A model generated the notes under the pieces. The model was not told the origin of the DNA and made no database searches. It saw nothing but the letters and a program-made list of their open reading frames with translations. Positions 22,996-31,594 of a stretch of DNA of 56,571 bases are shown here, in pieces. Location of the stretch: assembly GCA_023396115.1 (NCBI GenBank), contig JAEWXC010000064.1:1-56571 (forward strand). The letters are read 5' to 3'. How positions within the stretch are numbered: the stretch's first letter is position 1; each line of letters opens with the position of its first letter. The translations under genes were made by a program, and so were the position numbers. This DNA comes from Actinomycetes bacterium (GTDB lineage: Bacteria; Actinomycetota; Actinomycetes; Propionibacteriales; Nocardioidaceae).

Positions 22996-24735
22996 ATGAG
23001 CAATCTGGGCACCTTCGTGTGGTCCATCGCGGACCAGTTGCGCGGCCCCTACAAGCCCCACCAGTACGGCGACGTCATCCTCCCGATGACGATCCTGCGC
23101 CGCCTCGACGCGATCCTCGCCCCCACCCGCGACGAGGTGGCGAAGCTGGTGCTTGCCAACCCCACCCCCGAGATCGCTGCTGCCCGGATCAAGCAGCAGC
23201 TCGGGCTGGGGTTCCACAACACCTCGCCGTGGACGTTCACCAAGCTCCTGGGTGACCCCGAGGGGCTGGCCGCCAACCTGGTCGACTACCTGGCCGGGTT
23301 CTCCGCGAACATCGACGTCTTCGAGCGGTTCAAGTTCGAGCAGACCATCCACGAGCTCGCCGAGAAGGACCGACTGCTCCTCATCGTGCAGGCGTTCGCC
23401 AAGGTCGACCTCAGCCCCACCACGGTCAACAACGCCGCGATGGGTGACCTGTTCGAGGAGTTGATCCGCAAGTTCGCCGACGCCTCCAACGAGACCGCCG
23501 GGGAGCACTTCACGCCGCGCGACGCGATCGGCCTCATGGTCGACCTGCTCTTCGCCGGCGACGACGAGGCGCTCACCACCACGGGTGTCGTGCGCACGGT
23601 GTACGACCCCACTGCCGGCACCGGCGGCATGCTCTCCATCGCCGACGAACACCTCCGGGCGCTCAACCCCGACGCCCAGCTCAACCTGTACGGCCAGGAG
23701 ATCAACGCCCAGTCGTACGCGATCTGCAAGTCCGACATGATCGCCAAGGGGCAGACGGCCGAGAACATCAAGCTCGGCAACACGCTCGTGGATGACCAGT
23801 TCGCCGACCGGACCTTCGACTACTGCCTGTCCAACCCGCCCTACGGAGTGGACTGGAAGGCCTCCCAGGCGGCGGTGAAGGCGGAGGTCGCCGACAAGGG
23901 AGAGGCATCCCGGTTCCACGCCGGCCTCCCCGCCGTCTCCGACGGGCAGATGCTGTTCCTGCAGCACCTCGTCTCCAAGATGCGGCCCGTCAAGGACGGC
24001 GGCGGCCGCGCCGGGATCGTCCTCAACGGGTCGCCCTTGTTCAACGGCGCCGCCGAGTCCGGGCCCTCCAACATCCGCCGGTGGCTGATGGAGTCCGACT
24101 TGGTGGACGCCATCGTCGCGCTGCCGACCGAGATGTTCTACAACACCGGCATCGCGACCTACATCTGGATCCTCGACAACAACAAGCCCGTCGACCGCGT
24201 CGGCAAGGTCCAGCTCATCAATGGCACCGACCACTACGCGAAAATGCGCAAGAGCCTCGGCTCCAAGCGCCGCGAGATCACCCCCGCCCAGCGCGACGAG
24301 CTGGTCAAGCTCTACGCCGCCCACGAGCACGGCGAGAAGTCGAAGATCTTCGACACGGCCGAGTTCGGCTACTGGACCATCACCGTCGAACGCCCCCTCC
24401 TCGACGACGACGGCAACGTCGTCACCGACCGCCAGGGCCACCCCAAGCCCGACCCCAAGCTCCGCGACACCGAGAACGTCCCCTTCACCTACGGCGGCAA
24501 CACCACTGGCGCCGATGGGCGGGACACCACCATCGACGCGTACATGGCCGCCGAAGTCCTGCCCCACGTCCCCGACGCCTGGCTCGACCCCAAGAAGACC
24601 AAGGTCGGGTACGAGATCCCCTTCACCCGGCACTTCTACACGTACGTCCCCCCGAGGCCGCTCGCCGAGATCGACGCCGACCTCGAAGCCCAGGTCGCCA
24701 AGATCCTCACGCTGCTGCGGGAGGTGGAAGCGTGA
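22996..24735 (+). CDS. hsdM: Type I restriction-modification N6-adenine methyltransferase HsdM
   Basis: HsdM is the methylation subunit of a type I system; with HsdS it methylates adenine in both strands of the target. The 579-residue product begins with the typical helical N-terminal domain (SIADQLRGPYKPHQYGDVILP, RRLDAIL). The SAM-binding motif I DPTAGTGGML lies near 205-214 and the catalytic motif IV NPPYG near 279. It ends with the helical tail that contacts HsdS (LAEIDADLEAQVAKIL). It is the first gene of an operon in which each following gene overlaps the previous one by a few bases. Confidence 0.96.
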   Translation: MSNLGTFVWSIADQLRGPYKPHQYGDVILPMTILRRLDAILAPTRDEVAKLVLANPTPEIAAARIKQQLGLGFHNTSPWTFTKLLGDPEGLAANLVDYLAGFSANIDVFERFKFEQTIHELAEKDRLLLIVQAFAKVDLSPTTVNNAAMGDLFEELIRKFADASNETAGEHFTPRDAIGLMVDLLFAGDDEALTTTGVVRTVYDPTAGTGGMLSIADEHLRALNPDAQLNLYGQEINAQSYAICKSDMIAKGQTAENIKLGNTLVDDQFADRTFDYCLSNPPYGVDWKASQAAVKAEVADKGEASRFHAGLPAVSDGQMLFLQHLVSKMRPVKDGGGRAGIVLNGSPLFNGAAESGPSNIRRWLMESDLVDAIVALPTEMFYNTGIATYIWILDNNKPVDRVGKVQLINGTDHYAKMRKSLGSKRREITPAQRDELVKLYAAHEHGEKSKIFDTAEFGYWTITVERPLLDDDGNVVTDRQGHPKPDPKLRDTENVPFTYGGNTTGADGRDTTIDAYMAAEVLPHVPDAWLDPKKTKVGYEIPFTRHFYTYVPPRPLAEIDADLEAQVAKILTLLREVEA

Positions 24736-25988
24736 GCAACGATTGGCATGGTGAACTCCCAGATTCCTGGATGCTCTCACCGGCTAAGTCGCTCTTTCGG
24801 GAGCGCAGAGAGCCCTCTCACACAGAGGACACCCACCTGACACCTTCGCAAAGCCATGGCGTGCTCCCCCAGACCGAGTACACGGCCATTACCGGCAATC
24901 GAGTTGTGCAGAACATCGAAGGTCAGAACTCGATGAAGCATGTTGAGCCAGACGATTTCATTATCCATCTCCGCTCGTTCCAAGGTGGCCTCGAGCACTC
25001 GAAACTCGCGGGCAAGGTGAGTACCGCCTACACCGTGCTATCACCCATGCGCGGAGCGGTGCCTTCTTACTACCGCTGGCTGCTCAAGTCCGATGCCTAC
25101 ATTCAGGTACTCAGGACGACTACCAACCAGCTACGGGACGGGCAGTCCATCAGATTCGGGGACTTCACTAAGGTGCCCCTACCGGCTCCGCCACCGGCGG
25201 CGCAGCGAGCCATCGCGGACTACCTCGACCGCGAGACCGCCCAGATCGACACCCTCATCGCCGAGCAACAGCGCCTCATCGCCCTCCTGCGCGAGCGACG
25301 CGTGGCACTTCAGGCGACAGCCTTCGCGCCGTGGGTCGAGAGGGACGCGGGTAGCAGGCTGAAGCACGCCATCGTTGGGTCCCGCCAGGGTTGGAGTCCC
25401 GACTGCTACGGCTGGCCAGCTGACGGCGTAGGTGTCTGGGCGGTGTTGAAGGCTGGAGCAGCAAACGGAGGCATATTTCGCCCACACGAGAACAAAGAAC
25501 TCCCTGACGATCTGGCACCCCGACCGGAGACGGTTGTTCGAGAGGGAGACGTCATCGTGTCCAGGGCCAACACCCGAGACCTCGTCGGGAGCGCAGCTGT
25601 CGTCGTCGGCGAGTTCCCGAAGCTGCAGCTGTGCGACAAGCTCTACGCCCTGGAAGTTGAGCGAGCAACGGCCATACCAGACTTCGTTGCTGGCGCACTG
25701 GGCCATCCGGCGTCACGGGGACGCATCGAACTCGCTGCCAGCGGTTCGTCGCCTTCGATGCAGAACGTCAGCAAGACAGACATCCTCAACCTGCCGCTCG
25801 ACCTTCCTGACCTCGATACTCAGCGCTCCGTGGTGAAGCGACTGCAGCGGGACGTTCGGAGGGTCGACGCATTGACTCGCGAGGCCGAACGCCTCATCGA
25901 ACTCGCCCGCGAGCGCCGTTCGGCCCTCATCACCGCGGCCGTGACCGGCCAGATCGACACTCAGCGAATGGTTGGGGAGGCATCGTGA
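24732..25988 (+). CDS. hsdS: Type I restriction-modification specificity subunit HsdS
   Basis: HsdS reads the bipartite DNA target. The 418 residues show the classical duplicated layout: target-recognition domain 1 (about 1-150), central conserved helix (AAQRAIADYLDRETAQIDTL and on to RLIALLRERRVALQ), target-recognition domain 2 (about 200-355), and the distal helix (LDTQRSVVKRLQRD and on to RLIELARERRSALITAAVTGQ). The GTG start overlaps the hsdM stop (GTGA). The part coding for domain 1 has markedly more A and T than the flanking genes, as often seen in specificity domains exchanged by recombination. The recognition sequence cannot be deduced. Confidence 0.94.
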   Translation: MSNDWHGELPDSWMLSPAKSLFRERREPSHTEDTHLTPSQSHGVLPQTEYTAITGNRVVQNIEGQNSMKHVEPDDFIIHLRSFQGGLEHSKLAGKVSTAYTVLSPMRGAVPSYYRWLLKSDAYIQVLRTTTNQLRDGQSIRFGDFTKVPLPAPPPAAQRAIADYLDRETAQIDTLIAEQQRLIALLRERRVALQATAFAPWVERDAGSRLKHAIVGSRQGWSPDCYGWPADGVGVWAVLKAGAANGGIFRPHENKELPDDLAPRPETVVREGDVIVSRANTRDLVGSAAVVVGEFPKLQLCDKLYALEVERATAIPDFVAGALGHPASRGRIELAASGSSPSMQNVSKTDILNLPLDLPDLDTQRSVVKRLQRDVRRVDALTREAERLIELARERRSALITAAVTGQIDTQRMVGEAS

Positions 25989-26971
25989 CCATCGAACTTG
26001 GACGACTCGTCCCGGTGAAGGCCCGTGAGGTGTGGCCGCACGAAGCCCTCGACTTCACGCCGTGGTTGTTGGGCAACGTCGACGTGCTCGCTGACCTGCT
26101 CGGTATGGACTTGGTGCTGGAAGCGGCTGAGCACCCGGTGGGGGACTTCAGCCTGGACCTGATCGGGCGGGACGAGTCGACCGGTGAGCGGGTGATCGTC
26201 GAGAACCAGCTCGAGGTCTCCGACCACACCCACCTCGGCCAGATCATCACCTACGCCGCGGGCACCGACCCGACGACGATCGTCTGGGTCACCACCGGGT
26301 TCCGCCCCGAGCACCGTGCTGCGATCGACTGGCTCAACGAGCGCACGGACGAGAACACCCGCGTGTTCGGCGTGGTGATCCACCTGGTGAAGATCGGCGA
26401 TTCGCAGGTCGCGCCCAACTTCGAGCTCGTCGCCCGGCCCAACGACTGGGAGAAGACGGTGCGCCGGGTCGCGCGCGAACAGAGTGAACCCAGCGAGCAG
26501 GCGCTGGTCAACATGGAGTTCTGGGAGCAGTTCCTCCTCGCGGCTCGTGAGAAGAACATGCCGTGGGCCCCGCGGGGCACCACCACGCGCGGCGCATGGA
26601 TCGACACCGTGACCGGCGTCCAAGGCCAAGTGGTCACGTTCACGTTCACCAAGCGCGGACTCCAGGCACAGCTCTACTGGGGCTCGCCCGACGCCGAGCT
26701 GAACAGGGCCCGGTACGAGGCGCTCGCTTCTCGCCGCACGGCCTTCGACGCCGCGTTGGGGCAACCAGCGGTCTGGGACCCCATGGACGGTCGCAAAGCG
26801 GCACGCGTGATCGTGCAGTCACCCTTCACGAGCATCAACCAGCGCGATGACTGGGCCGCGATCAACGACTGGATCATCGACCAGCGTCACCAGATCATCA
26901 CCGCTCTGGAAGCGGCCGGCGGCAACGCGCTGATCGAGAACGCAGGAGGCGGCCGGGGACATGGGAGTTGA
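25985..26971 (+). CDS. DUF4268 protein with nuclease-like N-terminal domain
   Basis: The 328-residue protein has an N-terminal PD-(D/E)xK-like half (about 35-150: FSLDLIGRDESTGERVIVENQLE, then HLGQIITYAAG), in which the usual final Lys is replaced so that the motif reads E-N-Q, and a C-terminal DUF4268 half (about 190-310). Its biochemical role is not established to my knowledge. The GTG start overlaps the hsdS stop and its own stop overlaps the hsdR start, so it is a fixed part of this restriction operon rather than a passenger. It may be an accessory or control subunit, or a second nuclease-fold protein. Confidence 0.85.
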   Translation: MTIELGRLVPVKAREVWPHEALDFTPWLLGNVDVLADLLGMDLVLEAAEHPVGDFSLDLIGRDESTGERVIVENQLEVSDHTHLGQIITYAAGTDPTTIVWVTTGFRPEHRAAIDWLNERTDENTRVFGVVIHLVKIGDSQVAPNFELVARPNDWEKTVRRVAREQSEPSEQALVNMEFWEQFLLAAREKNMPWAPRGTTTRGAWIDTVTGVQGQVVTFTFTKRGLQAQLYWGSPDAELNRARYEALASRRTAFDAALGQPAVWDPMDGRKAARVIVQSPFTSINQRDDWAAINDWIIDQRHQIITALEAAGGNALIENAGGGRGHGS

Positions 26972-29900
26972 ACACGAGTCCGCGTTCGAGGCCGAGATCT
27001 GTGAGCACCTGTTCGCGCACGGCTGGCACTTCACCCCGGAGCACGAGCGGACCGGGTACGACAAGAAGCGCGCGCTGTTCGTGCCCGACGTGCTGGCGTG
27101 GTTGCAGGAGACCCAGCCCGAGCAGTGGGCGAAGGTGGTCAAGCCGTCGACGTCTCAGGCGGAGCAGGCCAAGGCAGTCGAGGGGCTGCTGGACCGTCTG
27201 GTGAAGACGCTCGACCTACCGCTGGACCAGGGCGGCGGGACCCTGAACGTGCTCCGCGCGGGGTTCAAGAAGACCCCCGCGTCGTTCCAGATGGCCGAGT
27301 TCAAGCCGGCCACCAGCCTCAACGCCACCGCGCTGGCCCGCTACGAGGCGGTGCGGGTCCGGGTGATGCCGCAGGTGTACTACTCGACCAAGCACACCAA
27401 CAGCATCGACCTGGTGCTCTTCGTCAACGGCCTCCCGGTCGCCACGCTGGAGCTGAAGACCGAGAACACCCAGTCCATCGCGCACGCGATCAAGCAGTAC
27501 CGCACCGACCGACTGCCGGCCGGTGAGCCGCTGCTGGGGTTCGGTCGCTGCCTGGTGCACTTCGCGGTGTCCAACGACGAGGTCCACATGACCACCCGAC
27601 TGGCTGGGCCGGACACCCACTTCCTGCCGTTCAACACCGGCCGCGACGGTGGCGCCGGGAACCCGCCCGTCGAGGGCAGAGCGGCCACCGCGTACCTGTG
27701 GGAACGAGTCCTGCAGCGCGACGCGTGGCTGCACATCCTCGGGCGGCTCATGCACCTCGAGCACCGCACCGAGACCGACCCGATCAGCGGGGCGATCGCC
27801 AAGAAGTCGACCCTGTTGTTCCCGCGGTTCCACCAGTGGGACCTGGTCACCTCCCTGACCAGCGCGGTCAAGGCCGAGGGACCCGGTCACCACTACCTGA
27901 TCCAGCACTCGGCCGGGTCCGGGAAGACCAACTCGATCGCGTGGACCGCCCACGGGCTCGCGTCACTGCACACCGACGACAACGAGAAGGTCTTCGACTC
28001 CGTCATCGTGGTCACCGACCGGACGGTGCTGGACGACCAGCTGCAGGCTGCGGTCAAGCAGATCGAGGGCACCACCGGCACGGTGGCCACCATCAACGTC
28101 GACGAGGCGTTCAAGGCCGGCGAGACGTCCAAGTCGGGGCTGCTGGCCACCGAACTGCTGGCGGGCCGGTTGATCGTGATCGTGACGATGCAGACCTTCC
28201 CCCACGCGCTCAAGGCGATCCAGGAGAACAAGGGCCTGGCCGGGAAGAACTTCGCGATCATCGCCGACGAGGCCCACTCCTCGCAGACCGGGAAGACCTC
28301 GCAGAAACTCAAGGCCGTGCTCACGTCCGAGGAGTTGAAGGACCTTGAGGACGGCGGTGAGTTCGACGCCGAGGCGCTGCTCGCCGCCGAGATGGCCCAA
28401 CGCGCCAGCTCCGAGAACCTGTCGTTCTTCGCATTCACGGCGACCCCGAAGCCGAAGACGATGGAGCTGTTCGGGCGGCTTCCAAAGGGCTCGGCCGGCG
28501 ACGACGGTCCTCGCCCGTTCCACGTGTACACGATGCAGCAGGCCATCGAGGAGGGCTACATCCTCGACGTGCTGCTCAACTACACCTCGTACGACACCGC
28601 CTTCCAGATCGCCGAGCAGGCCAAGGGTGAGGCGAAGCTGAAGTCGGTCGAGCTCGTCGACGAGTCCGAGGCCACCCAGCACCTGATGAAGTGGGTGTCA
28701 CTGCATCCCTCGAACATCGCCCAGAAGGTGCAGATCATCGTCGAGCACTACCGCACCAACGTGCGGCACCTGCTCGACGGGCACGCCAAGGCCATGGTCG
28801 TCACCGGCTCCCGCGAGCACGCGATCCGCTACAAGGAAGCCATCGACGCCTACATCAAGAAGTCCGGTTACACCGACGTCGCCACTCTGGTCGCGTTCTC
28901 CGGGTCGATGACGGCCGAGCAGGTTCCCGGTGCCAGCTTCGCCGGCGTCGAGGCCCCGTACACCGAGCACAACCTCAACGCCGGGCTGCGCGGACGGACC
29001 ATCCCCAAAGCGTTCGGCACCGACGACTTCCAGATCCTGATCGTGGCCAACAAGTACCAGACCGGGTTCGATCAGCCGCTGCTGTGCGCGATGTACGTCG
29101 ACAAGAAGCTCGACGGCGTCTCCGCGGTCCAGACTCTGTCCCGGCTCAACCGCACCTACGCCAAGGGCGGCAAGGACACCACGTACGTCCTGGACTTCGT
29201 GAACGACCCCATCGACGTGCTCAACGCGTTCCTTCCGTACTACAAGGACGCCCGCATCGACGGCACCACCGACCCCGACATCGTCCACGACATCCGCGCC
29301 AAGCTCGACGCCGCGGCGATCTACACCGACGCCGAGATCGACGCGTTCACCCACGCCTACGTGGCCGGGAAGCACGGCGCCGTCACCGCCCCGCTGACCT
29401 CGGCGGCGCAACGGTTCGCGGACGCCTGGCACGCAGCCCAGGACGCCGGCGACAAGGGTCGCGTGGAGGAGTTGGAACTGTTCCGCAAGGACGTCGGCTC
29501 GTTCGTGCGGCTCTACGACTTCCTCTCCCAGATCATCAACTACGAGGACGTCGACCTGGAGAAGCGATCGCTGTTCCTGCGGCTGCTCAAGCCACGGTTG
29601 GTGCGCGCCGAGGGGTCGGAGATCATCGACCTGTCCACGGTCGAGCTCACCCACATCAAGCAGGCCCGCGCCGCAGACCAGACACTCGACCTCAAGGGCG
29701 GGGAGGTGGTTCCTCTCCAGCCGGCCACCGCTGCCGGATCCGGTCAGTCCCGCGATCCCCACATGATGCTGCTGGAGGAGGTGCTCGCGAAGGTCAACGC
29801 TCTCTTCGACGGCGAGGACTTCACGCCCGGCCAGCAGCGGTCCTGGGTCGAAGGACTGGTCACCGTCCTGGGGGAGAACAGCACCATCCGCACGCAGGCC

Positions 29901-30098
29901 GGAGCCAACAGCAGTCAACAGTTCGTCGAATCACCCCACCTGTCCGACGCCGTGACCGACGCGGTCCTGTCCAGCAGTGAGGCGTACGCCAAGATGATCG
30001 AGAAGTTCTTCGGCGACGAGCAGTTCAAGCACCAGATGGTCCGATTCCTCGGGACACTCGTGCACGACGAGGTCAACCGGGCCGGTCACGTCTCGTGA
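26961..30098 (+). CDS. hsdR: Type I restriction endonuclease subunit HsdR
   Basis: HsdR provides ATP-driven DNA translocation and cleavage. The 1045 residues contain an N-terminal nuclease domain with the PD-(D/E)xK signature (SIDLVLFVNGLPVATLELKTEN near 143-163), followed by the superfamily 2 helicase motor: Walker A SAGSGKTNSIAW near 315, DEAH box IIADEAHSSQ near 433, motif III FTATPKP near 495, and motif VI region ALQTLSRLNRTYAKGG-like (VQTLSRLNRTYAKG) near 725. The C-terminal 250 residues are the helical part that docks on the methylase. The ATG at 26961 lies inside the end of the DUF4268 gene. Confidence 0.96.
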   Translation: MGVEHESAFEAEICEHLFAHGWHFTPEHERTGYDKKRALFVPDVLAWLQETQPEQWAKVVKPSTSQAEQAKAVEGLLDRLVKTLDLPLDQGGGTLNVLRAGFKKTPASFQMAEFKPATSLNATALARYEAVRVRVMPQVYYSTKHTNSIDLVLFVNGLPVATLELKTENTQSIAHAIKQYRTDRLPAGEPLLGFGRCLVHFAVSNDEVHMTTRLAGPDTHFLPFNTGRDGGAGNPPVEGRAATAYLWERVLQRDAWLHILGRLMHLEHRTETDPISGAIAKKSTLLFPRFHQWDLVTSLTSAVKAEGPGHHYLIQHSAGSGKTNSIAWTAHGLASLHTDDNEKVFDSVIVVTDRTVLDDQLQAAVKQIEGTTGTVATINVDEAFKAGETSKSGLLATELLAGRLIVIVTMQTFPHALKAIQENKGLAGKNFAIIADEAHSSQTGKTSQKLKAVLTSEELKDLEDGGEFDAEALLAAEMAQRASSENLSFFAFTATPKPKTMELFGRLPKGSAGDDGPRPFHVYTMQQAIEEGYILDVLLNYTSYDTAFQIAEQAKGEAKLKSVELVDESEATQHLMKWVSLHPSNIAQKVQIIVEHYRTNVRHLLDGHAKAMVVTGSREHAIRYKEAIDAYIKKSGYTDVATLVAFSGSMTAEQVPGASFAGVEAPYTEHNLNAGLRGRTIPKAFGTDDFQILIVANKYQTGFDQPLLCAMYVDKKLDGVSAVQTLSRLNRTYAKGGKDTTYVLDFVNDPIDVLNAFLPYYKDARIDGTTDPDIVHDIRAKLDAAAIYTDAEIDAFTHAYVAGKHGAVTAPLTSAAQRFADAWHAAQDAGDKGRVEELELFRKDVGSFVRLYDFLSQIINYEDVDLEKRSLFLRLLKPRLVRAEGSEIIDLSTVELTHIKQARAADQTLDLKGGEVVPLQPATAAGSGQSRDPHMMLLEEVLAKVNALFDGEDFTPGQQRSWVEGLVTVLGENSTIRTQAGANSSQQFVESPHLSDAVTDAVLSSSEAYAKMIEKFFGDEQFKHQMVRFLGTLVHDEVNRAGHVS

Positions 30099-30508
30099 GG
30101 CTGCGTGTGCTCCCCGAGAGGCAGTGGCGGGCCGGAGCCCGGGGGCTTCTCGTGGCCGTCATCGGGTTCGTTTGCCTGCTGTACGCGATCCTCGGCGCAC
30201 TGCTGTGGCCCGCCCTCGTCCCGGCTGTTCTGACAGGGCGCGTCACGAGCACCCTCGTTCCCTGTGGCCTGGCGTTGGTGTGCGGACCTACCGTCGTCGA
30301 ACGGGTCCGCGGGAGGCGAGGCCCGGTGGTGCTGTGCGTCGGCCTCGCCGTTGCTGCGGTGATGCTCGAGGTCCTGGACCTCCTCATCGACGCGGAACCC
30401 GGTCAGACCAGCGTCGACCTGACCGACGCCGGGCTCGGCGTCCTGGCCGCACTGATCTCCTTGCCCGTGGTCCTCGTCGTCCGCTCCGGGCGAGTCGCCG
30501 TCGCGTAG
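30095..30508 (+). CDS. Small membrane protein coupled to hsdR (VanZ-like?)
   Basis: The 137-residue protein has four hydrophobic segments (about 15-35, 45-62, 78-98 and 112-130). Its GTG start overlaps the hsdR stop by four bases (GTGA), so it is translated from the restriction operon. The pattern MLEVLDLLIDAEPGQTSVDL followed by a glycine-containing helix faintly resembles the E-x-x-Q...D motif region of VanZ-like proteins, but the match is weak and I would not assign the family. A membrane protein as the last gene of a type I restriction operon is not usual. Confidence 0.7.
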   Translation: MRLRVLPERQWRAGARGLLVAVIGFVCLLYAILGALLWPALVPAVLTGRVTSTLVPCGLALVCGPTVVERVRGRRGPVVLCVGLAVAAVMLEVLDLLIDAEPGQTSVDLTDAGLGVLAALISLPVVLVVRSGRVAVA

Positions 30509-30509
30509 C

Positions 30510-30527
30510 GCGGAGGTCACCTTCCGC
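30510..30527 (+). terminator. Possible terminator of the restriction operon
   Basis: GCGGAGGTCACCTTCCGC can fold into a 7-bp stem with one G-T pair directly after the last operon gene. No T tract follows. Confidence 0.35.
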
Positions 30528-30566
30528 CGGCCGCGGCGCGCGCGACCGCTAGACTCCGACCACCCC

Positions 30567-30642
30567 GCCTCCGTAGCTCAGGGGACAGAGCAGCGGCCTT
30601 CTAATCCGCCGGTCGAAGGTTCGAATCCTTCCGGGGGCGCCA
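30567..30642 (+). tRNA. tRNA-Arg(TCT)
   Basis: The acceptor arm GCCTCCG pairs with CGGGGGC, the anticodon loop CTTCTAA gives TCT (AGA/AGG arginine), the T arm is GAAGGTTCGAATCCTTC, the discriminator is G, and CCA is encoded at 30640-30642, unlike the other tRNAs here. A possible -10 box TAGACT lies at 30550-30555. Confidence 0.95.
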
Positions 30643-30662
30643 CCGGATCGCGACCGCTCCGA

Positions 30663-31133
30663 TCAGGGCTGTGCGGCCTTCGCGGCCGCGATCACCCGGG
30701 TCAACCGGGAGTGCAGCTCGACGAGCTCGTCCAGGCCCACACCGAGCCGGTCGATGATCGCCGGCGGGATCTTCACCGCCTGCGCCCGCAGCGCCCGGCC
30801 CTCCTCGGTGAGCGCCACGGCCAGGGAACGCTCGTCGCGCGGGTCGCGGGAACGCGTCACGTAACCTGCCGCCTCCAACCGCTTCAGCAGCCGCGACAGG
30901 GTGCCGGCGTCCACGTCCAGCATCCGGCTCAGGTCCGAGACCGACAACGGCTCCGCACCCCACAGCGCCAGCATCACCAGGTACTGCGGGTGGGTCAGCC
31001 CCATCGGCTCCAGCAGCGGCCGGTACACCGAGATCACCGTGCGCGAGGCCACCGACAACGCGAAGCAGACCTGCTGGTCGAGGGCGAGCAGGTCGATGTC
31101 GTCGGTCACACCAGGCGCGGGGGAGGGGGTCAC
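30663..31133 (-). CDS. MarR-family, OhrR-like peroxide-sensing regulator
   Basis: The 156-residue winged-helix regulator aligns well with OhrR: LDQQVCFALSVASRTVISVYRPLLEPMGLTHPQYLVM has the N-terminal redox cysteine (Cys23 from this start) and the following tyrosines of that group, and the DNA-binding wing region is DAGTLSRLLKRLEAAGYVTRSRDPRDERS. OhrR represses genes until organic peroxide oxidises the cysteine. No ohr gene is adjacent; the only divergent gene encodes a small membrane protein. The GTG at 31133 is chosen over 31142 because TAGAGT at 31141-31146 is a -10 box 7 bases before it. Confidence 0.9.
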   Translation of the reverse strand: MTPSPAPGVTDDIDLLALDQQVCFALSVASRTVISVYRPLLEPMGLTHPQYLVMLALWGAEPLSVSDLSRMLDVDAGTLSRLLKRLEAAGYVTRSRDPRDERSLAVALTEEGRALRAQAVKIPPAIIDRLGVGLDELVELHSRLTRVIAAAKAAQP

Positions 31134-31145
31134 GATGTGCACTCT

Positions 31146-31183
31146 AGCAATGGTTGCTGCAACAATGGTTGTCGAAGCAACCC
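31146..31183. promoter_or_regulatory. Operator cluster for the MarR/OhrR-like regulator
   Basis: Three overlapping inverted repeats lie between the divergent regulator and membrane-protein genes: AGCAA-TGG-TTGCT (31146-31158), CAAC-AATG-GTTG (31160-31171) and GGTTGCT (31152-31158) with AGCAACC (31176-31182). The first touches the regulator -10 box (TAGAGT at 31141-31146). Such repeats between divergent genes are typical MarR operators. Confidence 0.65.
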
Positions 31184-31201
31184 CGTCCGTGAGGAACTGC
31201 C

Positions 31202-31570
31202 ATGAGCGCCGAGCCCGCCACGACCACCCGCCCCGCCAAGCGGCAGCGTCACCTCATGGACCCCAACGCGCCACGGGCACCGCGCCCCACGGCCCGCGAC
31301 AGCAAGCGGCTGACCCACGTCCAGCAGTGGATCATGTCGACCTTGGCGGTCACCACGATCCTGCACATGGCCGCGGGCCTGGTCATCGCCTCGCTCTTCC
31401 TGGAGAACCCGCGCCCCGGCGCCGAGGTCGGGCTCAACGTCATCGCCTCGGTCTTCGGCGTGCTCGCCGTGGCGACCGGCTTCGCGATCCACAAGAAGTC
31501 GCCGCTGACGCCGTGGCTGCTGCTGGGCATCTTCCCCGGTGTGATCGGGATCGTGCTGCTCAACCGCTGA
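31202..31570 (+). CDS. Small membrane protein, likely target of the MarR regulator
   Basis: The 122-residue protein has a charged N-terminal region of about 40 residues and three hydrophobic segments (about 44-66, 77-95, 101-118). I do not recognise the family. The ATG at 31202 is preceded by GAGGA. It is divergent from the OhrR-like gene with a shared operator, so its expression is likely linked to oxidative stress; a role cannot be stated. Confidence 0.7.
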   Translation: MSAEPATTTRPAKRQRHLMDPNAPRAPRPTARDSKRLTHVQQWIMSTLAVTTILHMAAGLVIASLFLENPRPGAEVGLNVIASVFGVLAVATGFAIHKKSPLTPWLLLGIFPGVIGIVLLNR

Positions 31571-31594
31571 GGCCCACCCCAGCGCGTGACCAGC

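Noticed and set aside
30509..30642. tRNA-Arg as an attachment site for the restriction operon
   Set aside because: No integrase gene, and no copy of the tRNA 3' end was seen on the other side of the operon near 22850-22995. The operon also lies on the 5' side of the tRNA, which is not the usual side.
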